In this document: piece by piece, positions 14,869 to 24,403 of the stretch | Numbering within the stretch: the stretch's first letter is position 1 | Layout of the letters: each line of letters opens with the position of its first letter | Assembly (NCBI GenBank): GCA_024233395.1 | Contig: JACKPR010000005.1 | Span: 101,751-165,750 of the forward strand | Reading direction: 5' to 3' | Source: Chlamydiales bacterium | Lineage (GTDB): Bacteria > Chlamydiota > Chlamydiia > Chlamydiales > Simkaniaceae | Length of the DNA stretch: 64,000 nt | Notes under the pieces: generated by a model | What the model saw: only the letters and a program-made list of their open reading frames with translations | Database searches by the model: none | What the model was told of the DNA's origin: nothing | Made by a program: the position numbers and the translations under genes

Positions 14869-17760
14869 TTACTTTTTGTAGGCTGTTAAGAGAGAAAACT
14901 TAGTGGTTTCGGGAGGGGATGCTATATATGGCTGCGTAACGGAGTATGAGGGAGTAATAAAGAGGGGGACAATCGGAACAAACTGATGAATGAGTTCTTC
15001 AGCCTCTTTATGGAGCTTTTTCTTTTCAGAAGCATTCCCCTTATTCCGGATCTCCCCTATAAGCTCTTGAATGCGTGGGTGATCCCATGATGAATAGTTA
15101 ACCAGATTTTTAGGGGAGGAAAAGACTTCAAGAAAGTAACTGGGATTTAAGATTTTATCCACCCAATTATATAATAGCATCTCTACTTTCCTTTCTGAAA
15201 GGAGCTTACTTAGCTCTTTAGGAGAAAAGGACGCCACTTTCCATGAAAGGGAAAATGCTTGATTGATCTGCTTCACCAAAGTTTTCCCGAGTTCTTTCGA
15301 TCTTGGAATAGTATTCAGTTGCACAGATTGGATCATCTCCAAAGATAAAGAAGACTCCTGAAGTCCTTCCTCAAATAAAGCTCTTGCACTTTCTATATCC
15401 ATAGGTTCTGGGGGTTGTAATTGTGTAAAATAGGGGGAATAGAGGGAAAAATAGGGAGAAGAATGTGAAGAATATTCCTGAGCTAAGACCTTTCTATCGA
15501 GAACATGTGAAATCGCTCTTCTGATTTTATGATTTGAGAAGAGCGGGGATTTACAATTAAAACAGAGGTACTTTGTTTCTACCGTTTCTTCCCATTTTTT
15601 GCTGATAGGGTTGGCTGCAATACTCGAAAGATCACACCTTGATAAAGGGTTTAAAAGAGCATCGATCTGTTGTTTCTTAAAAAGCTCTAAACTTTTTTCC
15701 TCAGATAAAACAGAGATTTCTATCTTTTCTAACAAAACACTTGAAGCATCCCAATAACGAGGGTTTTTCTTGAGACAGACTAGATCTTTACTAGCTTTTT
15801 CTAATACAAATCCCCCATTACACACATAATCGTTTCCTTCATGCTCTGCCCAATTGGGATTGGACTGGTCTAAGCGGACTAAAATCGGAGAGAATACGGG
15901 GTGAGTACAGAGTTCTAGAAAATAAGGACAAGGATACTCTAAAAAAACATCAAGTGTGAAGGGATCGGGAGCTTCTACTCCTAGGGAGTCAGGAGAAAGT
16001 TTTCCTTCTTTTATTTTCTGGCTATTCTTGATCGTGTAAAAGAAATGAGCAAGAAGGGAGAAAAACTTAGGGTTTAAAATGGTCTTCCAACTATAAATAA
16101 AATCTTGAGCGGTTAATAACGATCCGTCCGACCAGTAACTCTTTCTCAGATGGAAGCGGTAGTGTTTCCTCTGATCAAACACTTCTACCTCTTTTGCAAT
16201 AGCCCCTTCAACACTCCCTTTCGAATTGACTTGCATAAGCCCTGCAAAAAGAAGTCTATGTAAAAAACTTGTTTCCTCATCTGTTCCAATACGGGGATCA
16301 AATGAAATAAAGCTTGTATTAGAAGAAATCCGGAGGACTTGCTTTTGTTCTTTTTTGCCCAACCAATGTCTATAATAATAAGAAACATGCTTCTTGATTT
16401 CTTGCACTTCAGAGAAATTTGATACAGACAAAGTGCAACAAGTTATTGTCGTTGATTTTGTTTCAAAGGAAGAAAAAAGAGGTCTAAAAGCCTCTTTATT
16501 TATCACCTTTTTAAAGCCCTTAAGAAAAGCTCCTTCTTTGATTTTAATACAAATGGAAAGGATTCCTTGATTCTCATAAAATAATAGATCCGATTGCTCA
16601 AAACTTTCTTTTGCTTTTTTCAAGGACGTATAGGAATGAATCAAAAGAGGAATGGGAGCCGTTGCTTGAAGTTCTTGGGGAGTGATCGAATAGAAAAAGG
16701 GTTTTAAATCATCAATTGATTCGCCACTTTCTGCAGCAAGATCGAATAAATTTTTCTCAGTCTTTTCTAAAAGTCCGCCGTTAATATCTCTAAAAGGACC
16801 GATCAATCCTTCAATCAACTGTGCACATTTTTTCCTTGCATCAATAGGAGAAGGAGATGCGTGAAAAGGAATTTCAATCGAGGCAATAATCCCCTCTTTT
16901 ATTTCAGTTTCTTCCTTGATAATTGTTGAGCCCTCAATTTGAAGATCGACATGGGACAACTTCTGTTTTAATGAATCTTTTTCATGAAAAGATAATGAAC
17001 AAATCAGTGTTGAAAAGTGAAGTGCTAAACTTGTTTGCTTTGAAAAGTCAATGAAAACTTGAGGAAGATCTCCTGGTTTCATCTCTTTCATAATCCAATG
17101 AAAGTTTTTCAAAAGAAGCTCTCGATTACTAGGAACAATCCATAAACGATCCTTAGCTCCTATTTCTTCAAGAATATACTTCGGAAGTTCTTTTTCGATG
17201 AAAAAAAGATCTGAATCATTCAATAGGCCCACATTCTTTTGGAGTTCAAAATGGATTTTAATGTTTTCATTTTGATGATCTATTTGAAAGAAAAAGGTTC
17301 TTTCAACCAGGTAAAGTGAGGATTTGCTTCGTATTAGCGCTTTTAAGAGCTCTTTATCAAAAGCTACAGCCTTTAAATTCATTAAAACGCTATAGGTTTC
17401 TCTTTCCTGAAAAGGATATTGCACAGAATGTTTTTTTGTCTTGACCTTGTATTTAGGAATCTCTAGAGGATTTTCATTCTGAAAGCTTTCTGAAAGCCCC
17501 CGAATCAGCCATTTAATCACCTCAAAGGACCTCGCATCTGCAAACCCCTCTTTCACATGGTTAAGAAGATTCATAGCCCCCTTTAAGTAACATTCAATAG
17601 AAAGTTCCAAGGGCTCTGAAACCAATTCATTAAGAACATTAAAAATGACTTTCATGTTAGAACTTGCTGAATCAAAATATGACTCTAAAAGAGAAAAAAA
17701 GAGTATAGGATACTCTTTTCCCAGAGCAGGCTGTTTTTGTAAAACTTGGGGATATTTCAT
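14869..17760 (-). CDS. large protein with unknown N-terminal half fused to an OppA-type peptide-binding domain
   Basis: A 963-residue protein. From about residue 472 to the end it is a family-5 solute-binding protein (SBP_bac_5): VLRISSNTSFISFDPRIGTD at its start, HYRFHLRKSYWSDGSLLTAQDFIYSWKT, NGGFVLEK, NPRYWD and HKIRRAISHVLDRKVLAQ. The first ~470 residues match no family I know; they include PLLIHSYTSL and a FDLAAESGESIDDLKPFFYS segment. No signal peptide or lipobox is present at residue 1, which is unusual for a periplasmic binding protein. No permease or ATPase gene is adjacent. It may be cytoplasmic or secreted by another route. Confidence 0.75.
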   Translation of the reverse strand: MKYPQVLQKQPALGKEYPILFFSLLESYFDSASSNMKVIFNVLNELVSEPLELSIECYLKGAMNLLNHVKEGFADARSFEVIKWLIRGLSESFQNENPLEIPKYKVKTKKHSVQYPFQERETYSVLMNLKAVAFDKELLKALIRSKSSLYLVERTFFFQIDHQNENIKIHFELQKNVGLLNDSDLFFIEKELPKYILEEIGAKDRLWIVPSNRELLLKNFHWIMKEMKPGDLPQVFIDFSKQTSLALHFSTLICSLSFHEKDSLKQKLSHVDLQIEGSTIIKEETEIKEGIIASIEIPFHASPSPIDARKKCAQLIEGLIGPFRDINGGLLEKTEKNLFDLAAESGESIDDLKPFFYSITPQELQATAPIPLLIHSYTSLKKAKESFEQSDLLFYENQGILSICIKIKEGAFLKGFKKVINKEAFRPLFSSFETKSTTITCCTLSVSNFSEVQEIKKHVSYYYRHWLGKKEQKQVLRISSNTSFISFDPRIGTDEETSFLHRLLFAGLMQVNSKGSVEGAIAKEVEVFDQRKHYRFHLRKSYWSDGSLLTAQDFIYSWKTILNPKFFSLLAHFFYTIKNSQKIKEGKLSPDSLGVEAPDPFTLDVFLEYPCPYFLELCTHPVFSPILVRLDQSNPNWAEHEGNDYVCNGGFVLEKASKDLVCLKKNPRYWDASSVLLEKIEISVLSEEKSLELFKKQQIDALLNPLSRCDLSSIAANPISKKWEETVETKYLCFNCKSPLFSNHKIRRAISHVLDRKVLAQEYSSHSSPYFSLYSPYFTQLQPPEPMDIESARALFEEGLQESSLSLEMIQSVQLNTIPRSKELGKTLVKQINQAFSLSWKVASFSPKELSKLLSERKVEMLLYNWVDKILNPSYFLEVFSSPKNLVNYSSWDHPRIQELIGEIRNKGNASEKKKLHKEAEELIHQFVPIVPLFITPSYSVTQPYIASPPETTKFSLLTAYKK

Positions 17761-17858
17761 ATAACAAGCTAGAGTTTAATAAGAAAAAAGTCTAACAGCC
17801 TATGTAATATTGGCAAAGATCTTTTCAAAATAAAAAGTTGGAATATGGAAAAAGAATA

Positions 17859-17931
<73 letters not shown>

Positions 17932-17997
17932 AAGGGGTAACGTTAAGATAGTTAGTAGACAATGTTAGAGTTTTAGAAGATTTATCGCAACGACTTT

Positions 17998-18160
17998 TAG
18001 ATAGTGTCGCGAAGTAATCGCTGTTGGAGTAATTCTTTCTATGAGGAAAATTCAAGGCGTCTGATGGAGTGAGCCCAAAATGGGCTCACGAAGCAGGATA
18101 ACGCAGAAGTTTTCCATAGAAAGGATTAAAACAACTGTGAGAATTTGACGACACTATCTA
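17998..18160. repeat. imperfect palindromic element with 12-bp ends TAGATAGTGTCG
   Basis: A 163-bp element whose ends are exact inverted repeats (TAGATAGTGTCG). The arms stay partly complementary as far as TCTTTCTATG / CATAGAAAGGA, and a central hairpin GTGAGCCC-AAAAT-GGGCTCAC follows. The right end contains the stop codon of the Tsp protease gene. The structure is MITE-like but unrelated in sequence to families A and B; it could also act as a terminator for the protease transcript. Confidence 0.65.
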
Positions 18161-20107
18161 GTTGTGAATCTTATCGAGAGCAATCATATCTTTAAGAATT
18201 TCGACTGATTCTTGAATTTGAAGGTCATTGACCCCATAATTTTCTTTGAGAAGATCATTTCGTGACTGCCCTTTCGATTTATTGGGGCGATAACCATTCC
18301 CTACCTTAAGGAAGAACTGATAGTTTTGATTATTCTCAATCCGTTCCCGACTATTTTTGATCAAAGTAGGGAGCATTTGGCGCCAAGAAGTTTCGCGTGG
18401 CTTCAGATATGGGACTGTAAACCGAGCGACATCTCGGTAAGATCCCTGCTTAATATTCATCAGAGAATGAAAAACATCTCCACTCAAATGATCATTGGCA
18501 AGGGGGAATTCTAAGTATTTCTCCCCAATATTATAAGGAGAAAAAGCTGTCGGGACAAGGATATCTCCCTGAACTCCTTGAATCTGTGGCGAACGCCCTG
18601 ATGCTGTGTAATAGCGTCCAACAGTGACCTTAAAAAAGGCTTTAGCTCTTTCATCGGTAATTGTTTGGAACTGCATTGTTCCCTTGCCATACGAACGCTC
18701 ATCTCCCACAATTAAGGCGACACCATAGTCTTGCAGCGCTTGGGCAACAATTTCTGCAGCTGAGGCTGAAGCTTTTGAAATCAGAATTAAAACAGGCCCA
18801 TCAAAAAATTGCCTTCCGTCAACATCCCGTGCATAACTCACCTCTCCATCTGCATACTTAGAGATTACGATGAGCCCCCCATTAATAAAGAGAGAAGAAA
18901 CCTTAACCGCCTGACTCAAAAACCCTCCCGAGTTTTCTCGAAAGTCTAAGACAATTCCCTTCAAATTCCCCTCTGCTTTTAGTGAACGGAGAGCTTCGCG
19001 CAAATCATTGGCAACACTGATCTTTCCCCCATTATCATAAAAAGCAGGAACATCAATTTTTCCAATGATTCCATCTCCATAAGGTTCATAAGAAAAAGCG
19101 ATTCTTTCGTCGTCCATCGAAATTTTCTCGCGAATGAGATCGACATGCATCATTTGTTCGTTTCGTTTGACTCCTAAAGTAACCTTAGACCCTGCTTTTC
19201 CCTTCATTAATTCAAGGAGCTGTTCAAAAGTTAGATCTTCAACGCCTTGATAATTAACAGCGACAAGAAGGTCACCCACTTGAATATTCCCACTCTTAGA
19301 AGCAGGCCCATTCGGAACAAGATCGGTCACATAGATCCCGTCAAAGTCCTCTCTGAAAACAACCCCAACTCCTGAAAACTCCTTTTTAAGCATGGTTCGA
19401 ATTTCATAAGCCTCTCTAGGACTGTAATATCCTGTGTGTGCATCCAAACATTTTGCCATTGCTTTGAGCATATGAAGAGTTAAAAGATGCTCCGTTTCGC
19501 CTAAATATTCCTCTTCAAAAGCAAAAGTTTTCTTTGACCGATGGTTTAAAATTTTTTGAATCAATTGAGGACTGACCGAAGAATCACTTCTCGAGCGAAG
19601 ATGAGACTTAACCTCTAGAATCAATCTCTCATAGATCCTATTTTTTAATTCCTCTTCATCCCTAGCGTAATCCGAATAATATAAAGGTACGGACCGCTTT
19701 AGCGCTCTTTCCCCCTCATTAATGAGTCTTTCAATCTGCTGATGGCGAATCTTTTGAGCTCTCTGAATAGATCTTTGAACCATAAAGTTAAGGTTCCAAT
19801 ACTCTGGAAATTGATCTTGATGATAATGATTGATCAACTCTCGGACCTTTCTTGACGACACTCCAAGATAAGCTTCTGCTTCACTTTTTAGAAGATAGAT
19901 GCGATCGGGATCAAACTGTTCAAGATAAATTTTTAATGAACGTTTAGCGATTATTGGAGAAAACTCTTTACTTTCAACATGATAAGTAAACATTTTATCC
20001 ATCGTTGGACGGACATCCTTTAGTGAAAGGGTAAAAGCCTCGCTTGTAAACCCCGAAAGACTAAAGGATAAAAATATGATCAGTCTAAATAAAAAAGCCC
20101 TTCCCAT
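18158..20107 (-). CDS. tsp: tail-specific S41 protease (Tsp, CT441-like)
   Basis: A 649-residue periplasmic protease: a signal peptide (residues ~1-25), an N-terminal helical region, a PDZ domain (~245-320, GVGVVFREDFDGIYVTDLVP) and an S41 catalytic domain with KASASAAEIVAQ (Ser ~449) and SYGKGTMQ (Lys ~475), the Ser/Lys dyad. It degrades periplasmic proteins or processes C-termini. In Chlamydia the orthologue CT441 lies beside the str operon, as it does here, divergent from rpsL. A palindromic element overlaps its stop codon. Confidence 0.92.
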   Translation of the reverse strand: MGRAFLFRLIIFLSFSLSGFTSEAFTLSLKDVRPTMDKMFTYHVESKEFSPIIAKRSLKIYLEQFDPDRIYLLKSEAEAYLGVSSRKVRELINHYHQDQFPEYWNLNFMVQRSIQRAQKIRHQQIERLINEGERALKRSVPLYYSDYARDEEELKNRIYERLILEVKSHLRSRSDSSVSPQLIQKILNHRSKKTFAFEEEYLGETEHLLTLHMLKAMAKCLDAHTGYYSPREAYEIRTMLKKEFSGVGVVFREDFDGIYVTDLVPNGPASKSGNIQVGDLLVAVNYQGVEDLTFEQLLELMKGKAGSKVTLGVKRNEQMMHVDLIREKISMDDERIAFSYEPYGDGIIGKIDVPAFYDNGGKISVANDLREALRSLKAEGNLKGIVLDFRENSGGFLSQAVKVSSLFINGGLIVISKYADGEVSYARDVDGRQFFDGPVLILISKASASAAEIVAQALQDYGVALIVGDERSYGKGTMQFQTITDERAKAFFKVTVGRYYTASGRSPQIQGVQGDILVPTAFSPYNIGEKYLEFPLANDHLSGDVFHSLMNIKQGSYRDVARFTVPYLKPRETSWRQMLPTLIKNSRERIENNQNYQFFLKVGNGYRPNKSKGQSRNDLLKENYGVNDLQIQESVEILKDMIALDKIHN

Positions 20108-20275
20108 AATCCCACTCTTATTTCCTCACTATACTTATTAATAAATTAAATGCTCGAAAATTGAATAAATTAATTTTATATAAAAGAAAGTTAATTGCTT
20201 AATCACATATCTGTAAAAAATTCCGTTAATAGCTCTCTGAAACAGGCGATCGTCTTGTTCCCTGAAAGCAATAGT

Positions 20276-20305
20276 TTGCAAGAAATTAAGTGTATACGCT
20301 ATATT
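20276..20305 (+). promoter_or_regulatory. putative promoter of the str operon (rpsL-rpsG-fusA-rpsJ)
   Basis: TTGCAA (20276-20281) and TATATT (20300-20305) are separated by 18 bp, about 70 bp before the rpsL start. The leader contains a further TTGACA without a matching -10. The 268-bp region between tsp and rpsL holds no gene. Confidence 0.5.
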
Positions 20306-20375
20306 ACTCGTTTACATTGGTAAGAATTAATCCTGTATGGGATTGACAACAGAATAAATAGGAGTAAAGGCCTCA

Positions 20376-20750
20376 ATGCCAACCATTAACCAACTTGTGC
20401 GGAAACCTCGCACACCTAAAAAGAAGAAAAAGAAATCTCCTGCGCTCCAGAAATGTCCGCAAAGACGGGGTGTCTGTCTTCAAGTAAAGACAAAAACTCC
20501 AAAGAAACCTAACTCAGCTCTTCGAAAAGTGGCTTGGGTTCGCCTATCTAATGGACAGGAAGTCATTGCTTACATTGGTGGTGAGGGACACAATTTACAA
20601 GAACACAGTATCGTCCTCGTCAGAGGTGGAAGGGTTAAAGACCTTCCGGGTGTTCGCTATCACATTGTTCGAGGTTCTCTCGACTGCGCAGCTGTTAAAG
20701 ACCGGAAACAAGCGCGTTCTAAGTATGGCGCGAAGAAACCTAAAGGATAA
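20376..20750 (+). CDS. rpsL: 30S ribosomal protein S12
   Basis: A 124-residue S12 with [12 protein letters not shown], the decoding-centre loop [12 protein letters not shown] and [12 protein letters not shown]. The lysines at the classic streptomycin-resistance positions (K43- and K88-equivalent) are unchanged. A run of six lysines (PKKKKKKS) near the N-terminus is typical of chlamydiae. It opens the str operon and is followed 6 bp later by rpsG. Confidence 0.97.
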   Translation: MPTINQLVRKPRTPKKKKKKSPALQKCPQRRGVCLQVKTKTPKKPNSALRKVAWVRLSNGQEVIAYIGGEGHNLQEHSIVLVRGGRVKDLPGVRYHIVRGSLDCAAVKDRKQARSKYGAKKPKG

Positions 20751-20756
20751 TAGAAT

Positions 20757-21230
20757 ATGTCAAGAAGACGTCGTGCAACAAAACGAAAGCCCATTCCTGA
20801 TCAGAAATATAATAGTGCTGTTGTTTCAAAGTTCATCAATCGTGTCATGCTTCATGGGAAAAAATCCATAGCAACACGTATTGTTTATCAAGCTTTAGAT
20901 GAGTTTGCAAAGAAAGTGCGTGCTGAAGATACGATCATTGCTTTTGACCAAGCGATGGAAAATGCGATGCCAACACTCGAGGTAAAATCTAGAAGAATTG
21001 GTGGAGCAACCTATCAAGTCCCCATTGAAATCCCTCCTGATCGACGTGCTTCAATGGCTATGAAATGGATCATCATGAATGCAAGACAAAAACCTGGACG
21101 CAACATGGTTGACGGCTTAGCAATGGAACTTGCCGATTGCTTCAACAACCAAGGTTCCACAATTAAAAAGAAAGACGACACACACCGAATGGCAGAAGCG
21201 AATAAAGCATTTGCACACTATAAATGGTAA
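20757..21230 (+). CDS. rpsG: 30S ribosomal protein S7
   Basis: A 157-residue S7 (RRRRATKRKPIPDQKYNS, INRVMLHGKKSIA, RRIGGATYQVPIEI and MADGLAMEL-like NMVDGLAMELADC). It nucleates assembly of the 30S head on the 3' domain of 16S rRNA. It is in an operon with rpsL (6 bp) and fusA (17 bp). Confidence 0.97.
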   Translation: MSRRRRATKRKPIPDQKYNSAVVSKFINRVMLHGKKSIATRIVYQALDEFAKKVRAEDTIIAFDQAMENAMPTLEVKSRRIGGATYQVPIEIPPDRRASMAMKWIIMNARQKPGRNMVDGLAMELADCFNNQGSTIKKKDDTHRMAEANKAFAHYKW

Positions 21231-21247
21231 AGGAGCACACTTAAAAA

Positions 21248-23341
21248 ATGGCAAATCAGCGCCCCCCACAAGATAAACTAGAGAATGTCAGAAATATTGG
21301 CATCATGGCCCACATCGATGCTGGGAAAACCACTTGTACAGAGAGGATCCTCTTTTATTCAGGGCGTGTTCACCGGATTGGTGAAGTCCATGAAGGGGCT
21401 GCCACAATGGACTGGATGGAGCAGGAACAAGAGCGTGGAATCACGATCACCTCTGCAGCCACAACTGTTTATTGGCATGATTGCAAAATCAACATTATTG
21501 ATACTCCAGGACACGTTGACTTCACTGTAGAAGTTGAACGTTCTCTTCGTGTTCTTGATGGTGCGGTCGCAGTCTTTAGCGCTGTGGATGGGGTTCAACC
21601 TCAGTCAGAAACTGTTTGGAGACAAGCAGTTCGGTATGGGGTTCCAAGAATTGCCTTTATCAACAAAATGGATCGCGTCGGAGCCGACTACTTCTATTGC
21701 ATCAAGAGCATGAAAGAAAAACTCGGTGCAAATGCAATTGCTGTTCAATGCCCAATCGGCGCCGAGAACGACTTCCTTGGAATGGTCGACCTGGTTACGA
21801 TGAAAGCTTACCTCTTTAAAGACGAGACCATGGGTGCAGAATACGAAGTTGCTGAAATTCCTGCTGATCTTAAAGAAAAGTGCGATCAAATGCGCTCTGA
21901 AATGCTTGAAGAGCTTGCGACGATCGATGATTCGAATGATGACTTCATGATGAAGGTTCTTGAAGCTCCAGACACTCTTACCCCAGAAGAAATTCATGCT
22001 GTGATTCGTCAAGGAGTCGTAACAAATAAGATTAATCCTGTCCTTTGTGGAACAGCATTTAAGAACAAAGGAATCCAACCTCTTCTTGATGCTGTGACTC
22101 TTTGGATGCCTTCTCCTCTTGATCGAGGTACGATTAAAGGAATTGATGTTGATACCGAAAAAGAATTCAGCTTAGAACCCTGTGATGCAAGCCCTCTTGC
22201 AGCTTTAGCATTTAAGGTTGTCACAGATCCTTATGTTGGAAAACTTACCTTTGTCCGTGTTTATTCGGGAGTCCTTGAAAAAGGGATGAGCCTTATTAAC
22301 ACTACAAAAGACAAAAAAGAGCGCGTTTCTAGACTTCTAGAAATGCACTCTAACCAAAGAAAGGATCGTGATGAGTTCTTCACTGGAGATATCGCCGCTG
22401 TTATCGGTCTTAAGTTCACAACAACTGGAGATACTCTTTGCGCGGAAAATACTCCCCTTCTCTTAGAGAAGATGGAATTCCCTGAGCCGGTAATTTCGAT
22501 GGCAATCGAACCTAAATCAAAAGGTGACCGGGAAAAACTTTCTCAAGCGCTTAGTTCCCTTTCAGATGAAGACCCCACTTTCCGTGTGAGCACTAATGAA
22601 GAAACAGGACAAACCATCATCGCTGGAATGGGGGAACTCCATTTAGAGATCTTAAAAGATCGGATGTTCCGCGAATTTAAAGTCGATGCAAACGTCGGTA
22701 AGCCTCAAGTTTCTTACAAAGAAACCATCACTGCGCCTTCTAAAACAGACACCAAGTTTGTTAAACAGTCTGGTGGACGTGGACAATATGCACACGTTTG
22801 TCTTGAAATCGAACCCAACGAACCTGGAAAAGGAAACGAGGTTGTTAGCAAGATTGTTGGAGGAGTCATTCCTAAGGAATACATCCCCGCTTGTATAAAA
22901 GGGGTTCAAGAGGGACTTTCCAATGGAGTTCTTGCTGGTTATAGCCTTGTTGATGTTAAAGTCGCGATTGTCTTTGGATCATACCACGAAGTAGACTCCA
23001 ATGAGATGGCATTTAAGATTTGTGCTTCGATGGCCATTCGTGATGCAGCCAAGAAAGGGTCGCCAATTATACTAGAACCCATTATGAAAGTTGTTGTCAC
23101 CTCTCCAGAGGAATATATCGGAGATGTGATCGGTGACATTAACAGGCGCCGCGGAAAGATTATGAACCAAGGAATGGAAAAAGGAGTTGCCATTATTGAT
23201 TGTGAGGTCCCATTAAGCGAAATGTTTGGTTACTCGACAACCCTTCGCTCCTTAAGTTCAGGACGTGCAACTTACTCAATGGAACCAGGACACTTCGAAA
23301 GAGTTCCTGCAAAAATTCAAGAAGAAATCATTAAGAAATAA
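21248..23341 (+). CDS. fusA: elongation factor G
   Basis: A 697-residue translocation GTPase with [15 protein letters not shown] (G1), RGITI (switch 1), DTPGHVDF (G3), NKMDRVGA (G4) and all five EF-G domains, ending in [23 protein letters not shown] lies 12 bp before the ATG. It is placed between rpsG and rpsJ with no tuf following, the chlamydial version of the str operon. Confidence 0.97.
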   Translation: MANQRPPQDKLENVRNIGIMAHIDAGKTTCTERILFYSGRVHRIGEVHEGAATMDWMEQEQERGITITSAATTVYWHDCKINIIDTPGHVDFTVEVERSLRVLDGAVAVFSAVDGVQPQSETVWRQAVRYGVPRIAFINKMDRVGADYFYCIKSMKEKLGANAIAVQCPIGAENDFLGMVDLVTMKAYLFKDETMGAEYEVAEIPADLKEKCDQMRSEMLEELATIDDSNDDFMMKVLEAPDTLTPEEIHAVIRQGVVTNKINPVLCGTAFKNKGIQPLLDAVTLWMPSPLDRGTIKGIDVDTEKEFSLEPCDASPLAALAFKVVTDPYVGKLTFVRVYSGVLEKGMSLINTTKDKKERVSRLLEMHSNQRKDRDEFFTGDIAAVIGLKFTTTGDTLCAENTPLLLEKMEFPEPVISMAIEPKSKGDREKLSQALSSLSDEDPTFRVSTNEETGQTIIAGMGELHLEILKDRMFREFKVDANVGKPQVSYKETITAPSKTDTKFVKQSGGRGQYAHVCLEIEPNEPGKGNEVVSKIVGGVIPKEYIPACIKGVQEGLSNGVLAGYSLVDVKVAIVFGSYHEVDSNEMAFKICASMAIRDAAKKGSPIILEPIMKVVVTSPEEYIGDVIGDINRRRGKIMNQGMEKGVAIIDCEVPLSEMFGYSTTLRSLSSGRATYSMEPGHFERVPAKIQEEIIKK

Positions 23342-23356
23342 AAAGAGAAATCATCA

Positions 23357-23680
23357 ATGGCAAAGGAAACACCTAATAGAAAAAAGATACGGATCCGGCT
23401 TAAAGGATATGACCAAAGGATCCTCGATCGTTCGACTGCCGATATCGTTGAAACTGCTAAAAGAACCGGAGCCCGCATTGTTGGTCCTATCCCTCTTCCA
23501 ACAAAAAGGGAAATCTATACAGTCCTTCGCTCTCCACACGTTGACCGAAAATCACGTGAGCAGTTTGAGATCCGAACCCATGTTCGCCTTCTCGATATCC
23601 TCAACCCTACATTGGATACCATTGACAAGCTCAAGGTTCTTCCTGTCGCAGCGGGTGTTGATATAAAGATTAAGGCCTAG
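23357..23680 (+). CDS. rpsJ: 30S ribosomal protein S10
   Basis: A 107-residue S10: [41 protein letters not shown], then the C-terminal LRL-like [10 protein letters not shown]. In most bacteria rpsJ heads the S10 operon; here it ends the str operon, as in Chlamydia. An intrinsic terminator follows. Confidence 0.96.
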   Translation: MAKETPNRKKIRIRLKGYDQRILDRSTADIVETAKRTGARIVGPIPLPTKREIYTVLRSPHVDRKSREQFEIRTHVRLLDILNPTLDTIDKLKVLPVAAGVDIKIKA

Positions 23681-23700
23681 GTAAATCTTTTCTTTAAAAT

Positions 23701-23724
23701 GGCAGCGATACAATCGCTGCCTTT
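23701..23724. terminator. terminator of the str operon
   Basis: The perfect stem GGCAGCGAT / ATCGCTGCC with loop ACA is followed by TTT on the plus strand. It lies 20 bp after rpsJ and before the convergent 111-aa gene, so it may serve both strands. Confidence 0.75.
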
Positions 23725-23729
23725 AGTCG

Positions 23730-24065
23730 TTATTCTCCCATACAGCGAGCAGCCCCACCTGCTATTAATGCATAAAGCCCAAAAAGGGTCATATACAATG
23801 CAGCAAATGCAGCTACAGTAGATTTGATTGGAAAGAAAAACATCCCATAAACAAATGCAGCTCCTCCACCAACGATTAATTTGGTCGAAAGACGGGACTC
23901 TGCTATAGAGTCTTTAATGTTATATAAAAAATTTGAAGCTATCTTGCTAATACTAAATTCTGCAGACTGCTTGGGTTGACTGTAAACACTACTGTACGTT
24001 CTACTGTAAGCCCCAAAATCATTGAAACCACTCAATGGTTTACCGTACGTAGAAGCACGTTCCAT
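23730..24065 (-). CDS. small hypothetical membrane protein
   Basis: A 111-residue protein: a polar Ser/Tyr-rich N-terminal half (residues 1-58), then two hydrophobic segments (~60-80 and ~84-104: FVYGMFFFPIKSTVAAFAAL, then TLFGLYALIAGGAA). AGGAGGG lies 5 bases before the ATG. No family recognised. Its promoter should lie in the AT-rich gap to 24397. Confidence 0.65.
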   Translation of the reverse strand: MERASTYGKPLSGFNDFGAYSRTYSSVYSQPKQSAEFSISKIASNFLYNIKDSIAESRLSTKLIVGGGAAFVYGMFFFPIKSTVAAFAALYMTLFGLYALIAGGAARCMGE

Positions 24066-24374
24066 GTTACCCTCCTTTTAATGGTTATCTTAAAGCACTA
24101 ATTATAACAAATAAATTAAATTGAAACATAATAAAAAATAATTTTTATTATGTTAAAAAAAATTAAATATACATTATTCAAAGCAAAAAACATGAATAAT
24201 TAATTTTAAAGAAAATATTTTAACTAGACTTGAACGAGCATTGTTCAAGACCTTAAAAAGGTTAATAATTCGGATAGGAATCTTCAGAATAGATCACTTC
24301 AAATGGAGAAGGTATGAATAACAATTTAGTGACCAGCGGAAACTTTAAAGCCGAAAAGCGGTTTTAAATTTCTT
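24066..24374. other. gene-free AT-rich interval with a truncated lipoprotein-gene fragment
   Basis: No intact gene is present. The left half is very AT-rich. A 7-bp hairpin CTTGAAC / GTTCAAG lies at 24229-24249. Bases 24262-24313 are a diverged copy of the 3' end of the lipoprotein gene at 28348-28683: on the minus strand they read PFEVIYSEDSYPNY-stop against PFEAIYSEDPYPNY-stop. The open frame extends only about 33 codons, with no good start. Confidence 0.6.
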
Positions 24375-24403
24375 AGATAGTGTTGCCACAGGTAACACTA
24401 TCT
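24375..24403. terminator. hairpin overlapping the dipeptidase stop codon
   Basis: AGATAGTGTT / AACACTATCT with an inner GCC-ACA-GGT loop. The end sequence is nearly that of the palindromic element at 17998-18160 (AGATAGTGTCG). The stop codon of the minus-strand dipeptidase gene lies inside the stem. The T-run TTGGTTTTT follows on the plus strand, so the direction of termination is unclear. Confidence 0.5.

Noticed and set aside
20306..20375. rpsL leader as a ribosomal-protein autoregulatory site
   Set aside because: No S7-type or S12-type binding structure could be seen; only a promoter-like pair and a ribosome site are supported.
21605..22078. 157-codon minus-strand frame in fusA
   Set aside because: Antisense shadow of a highly conserved gene.
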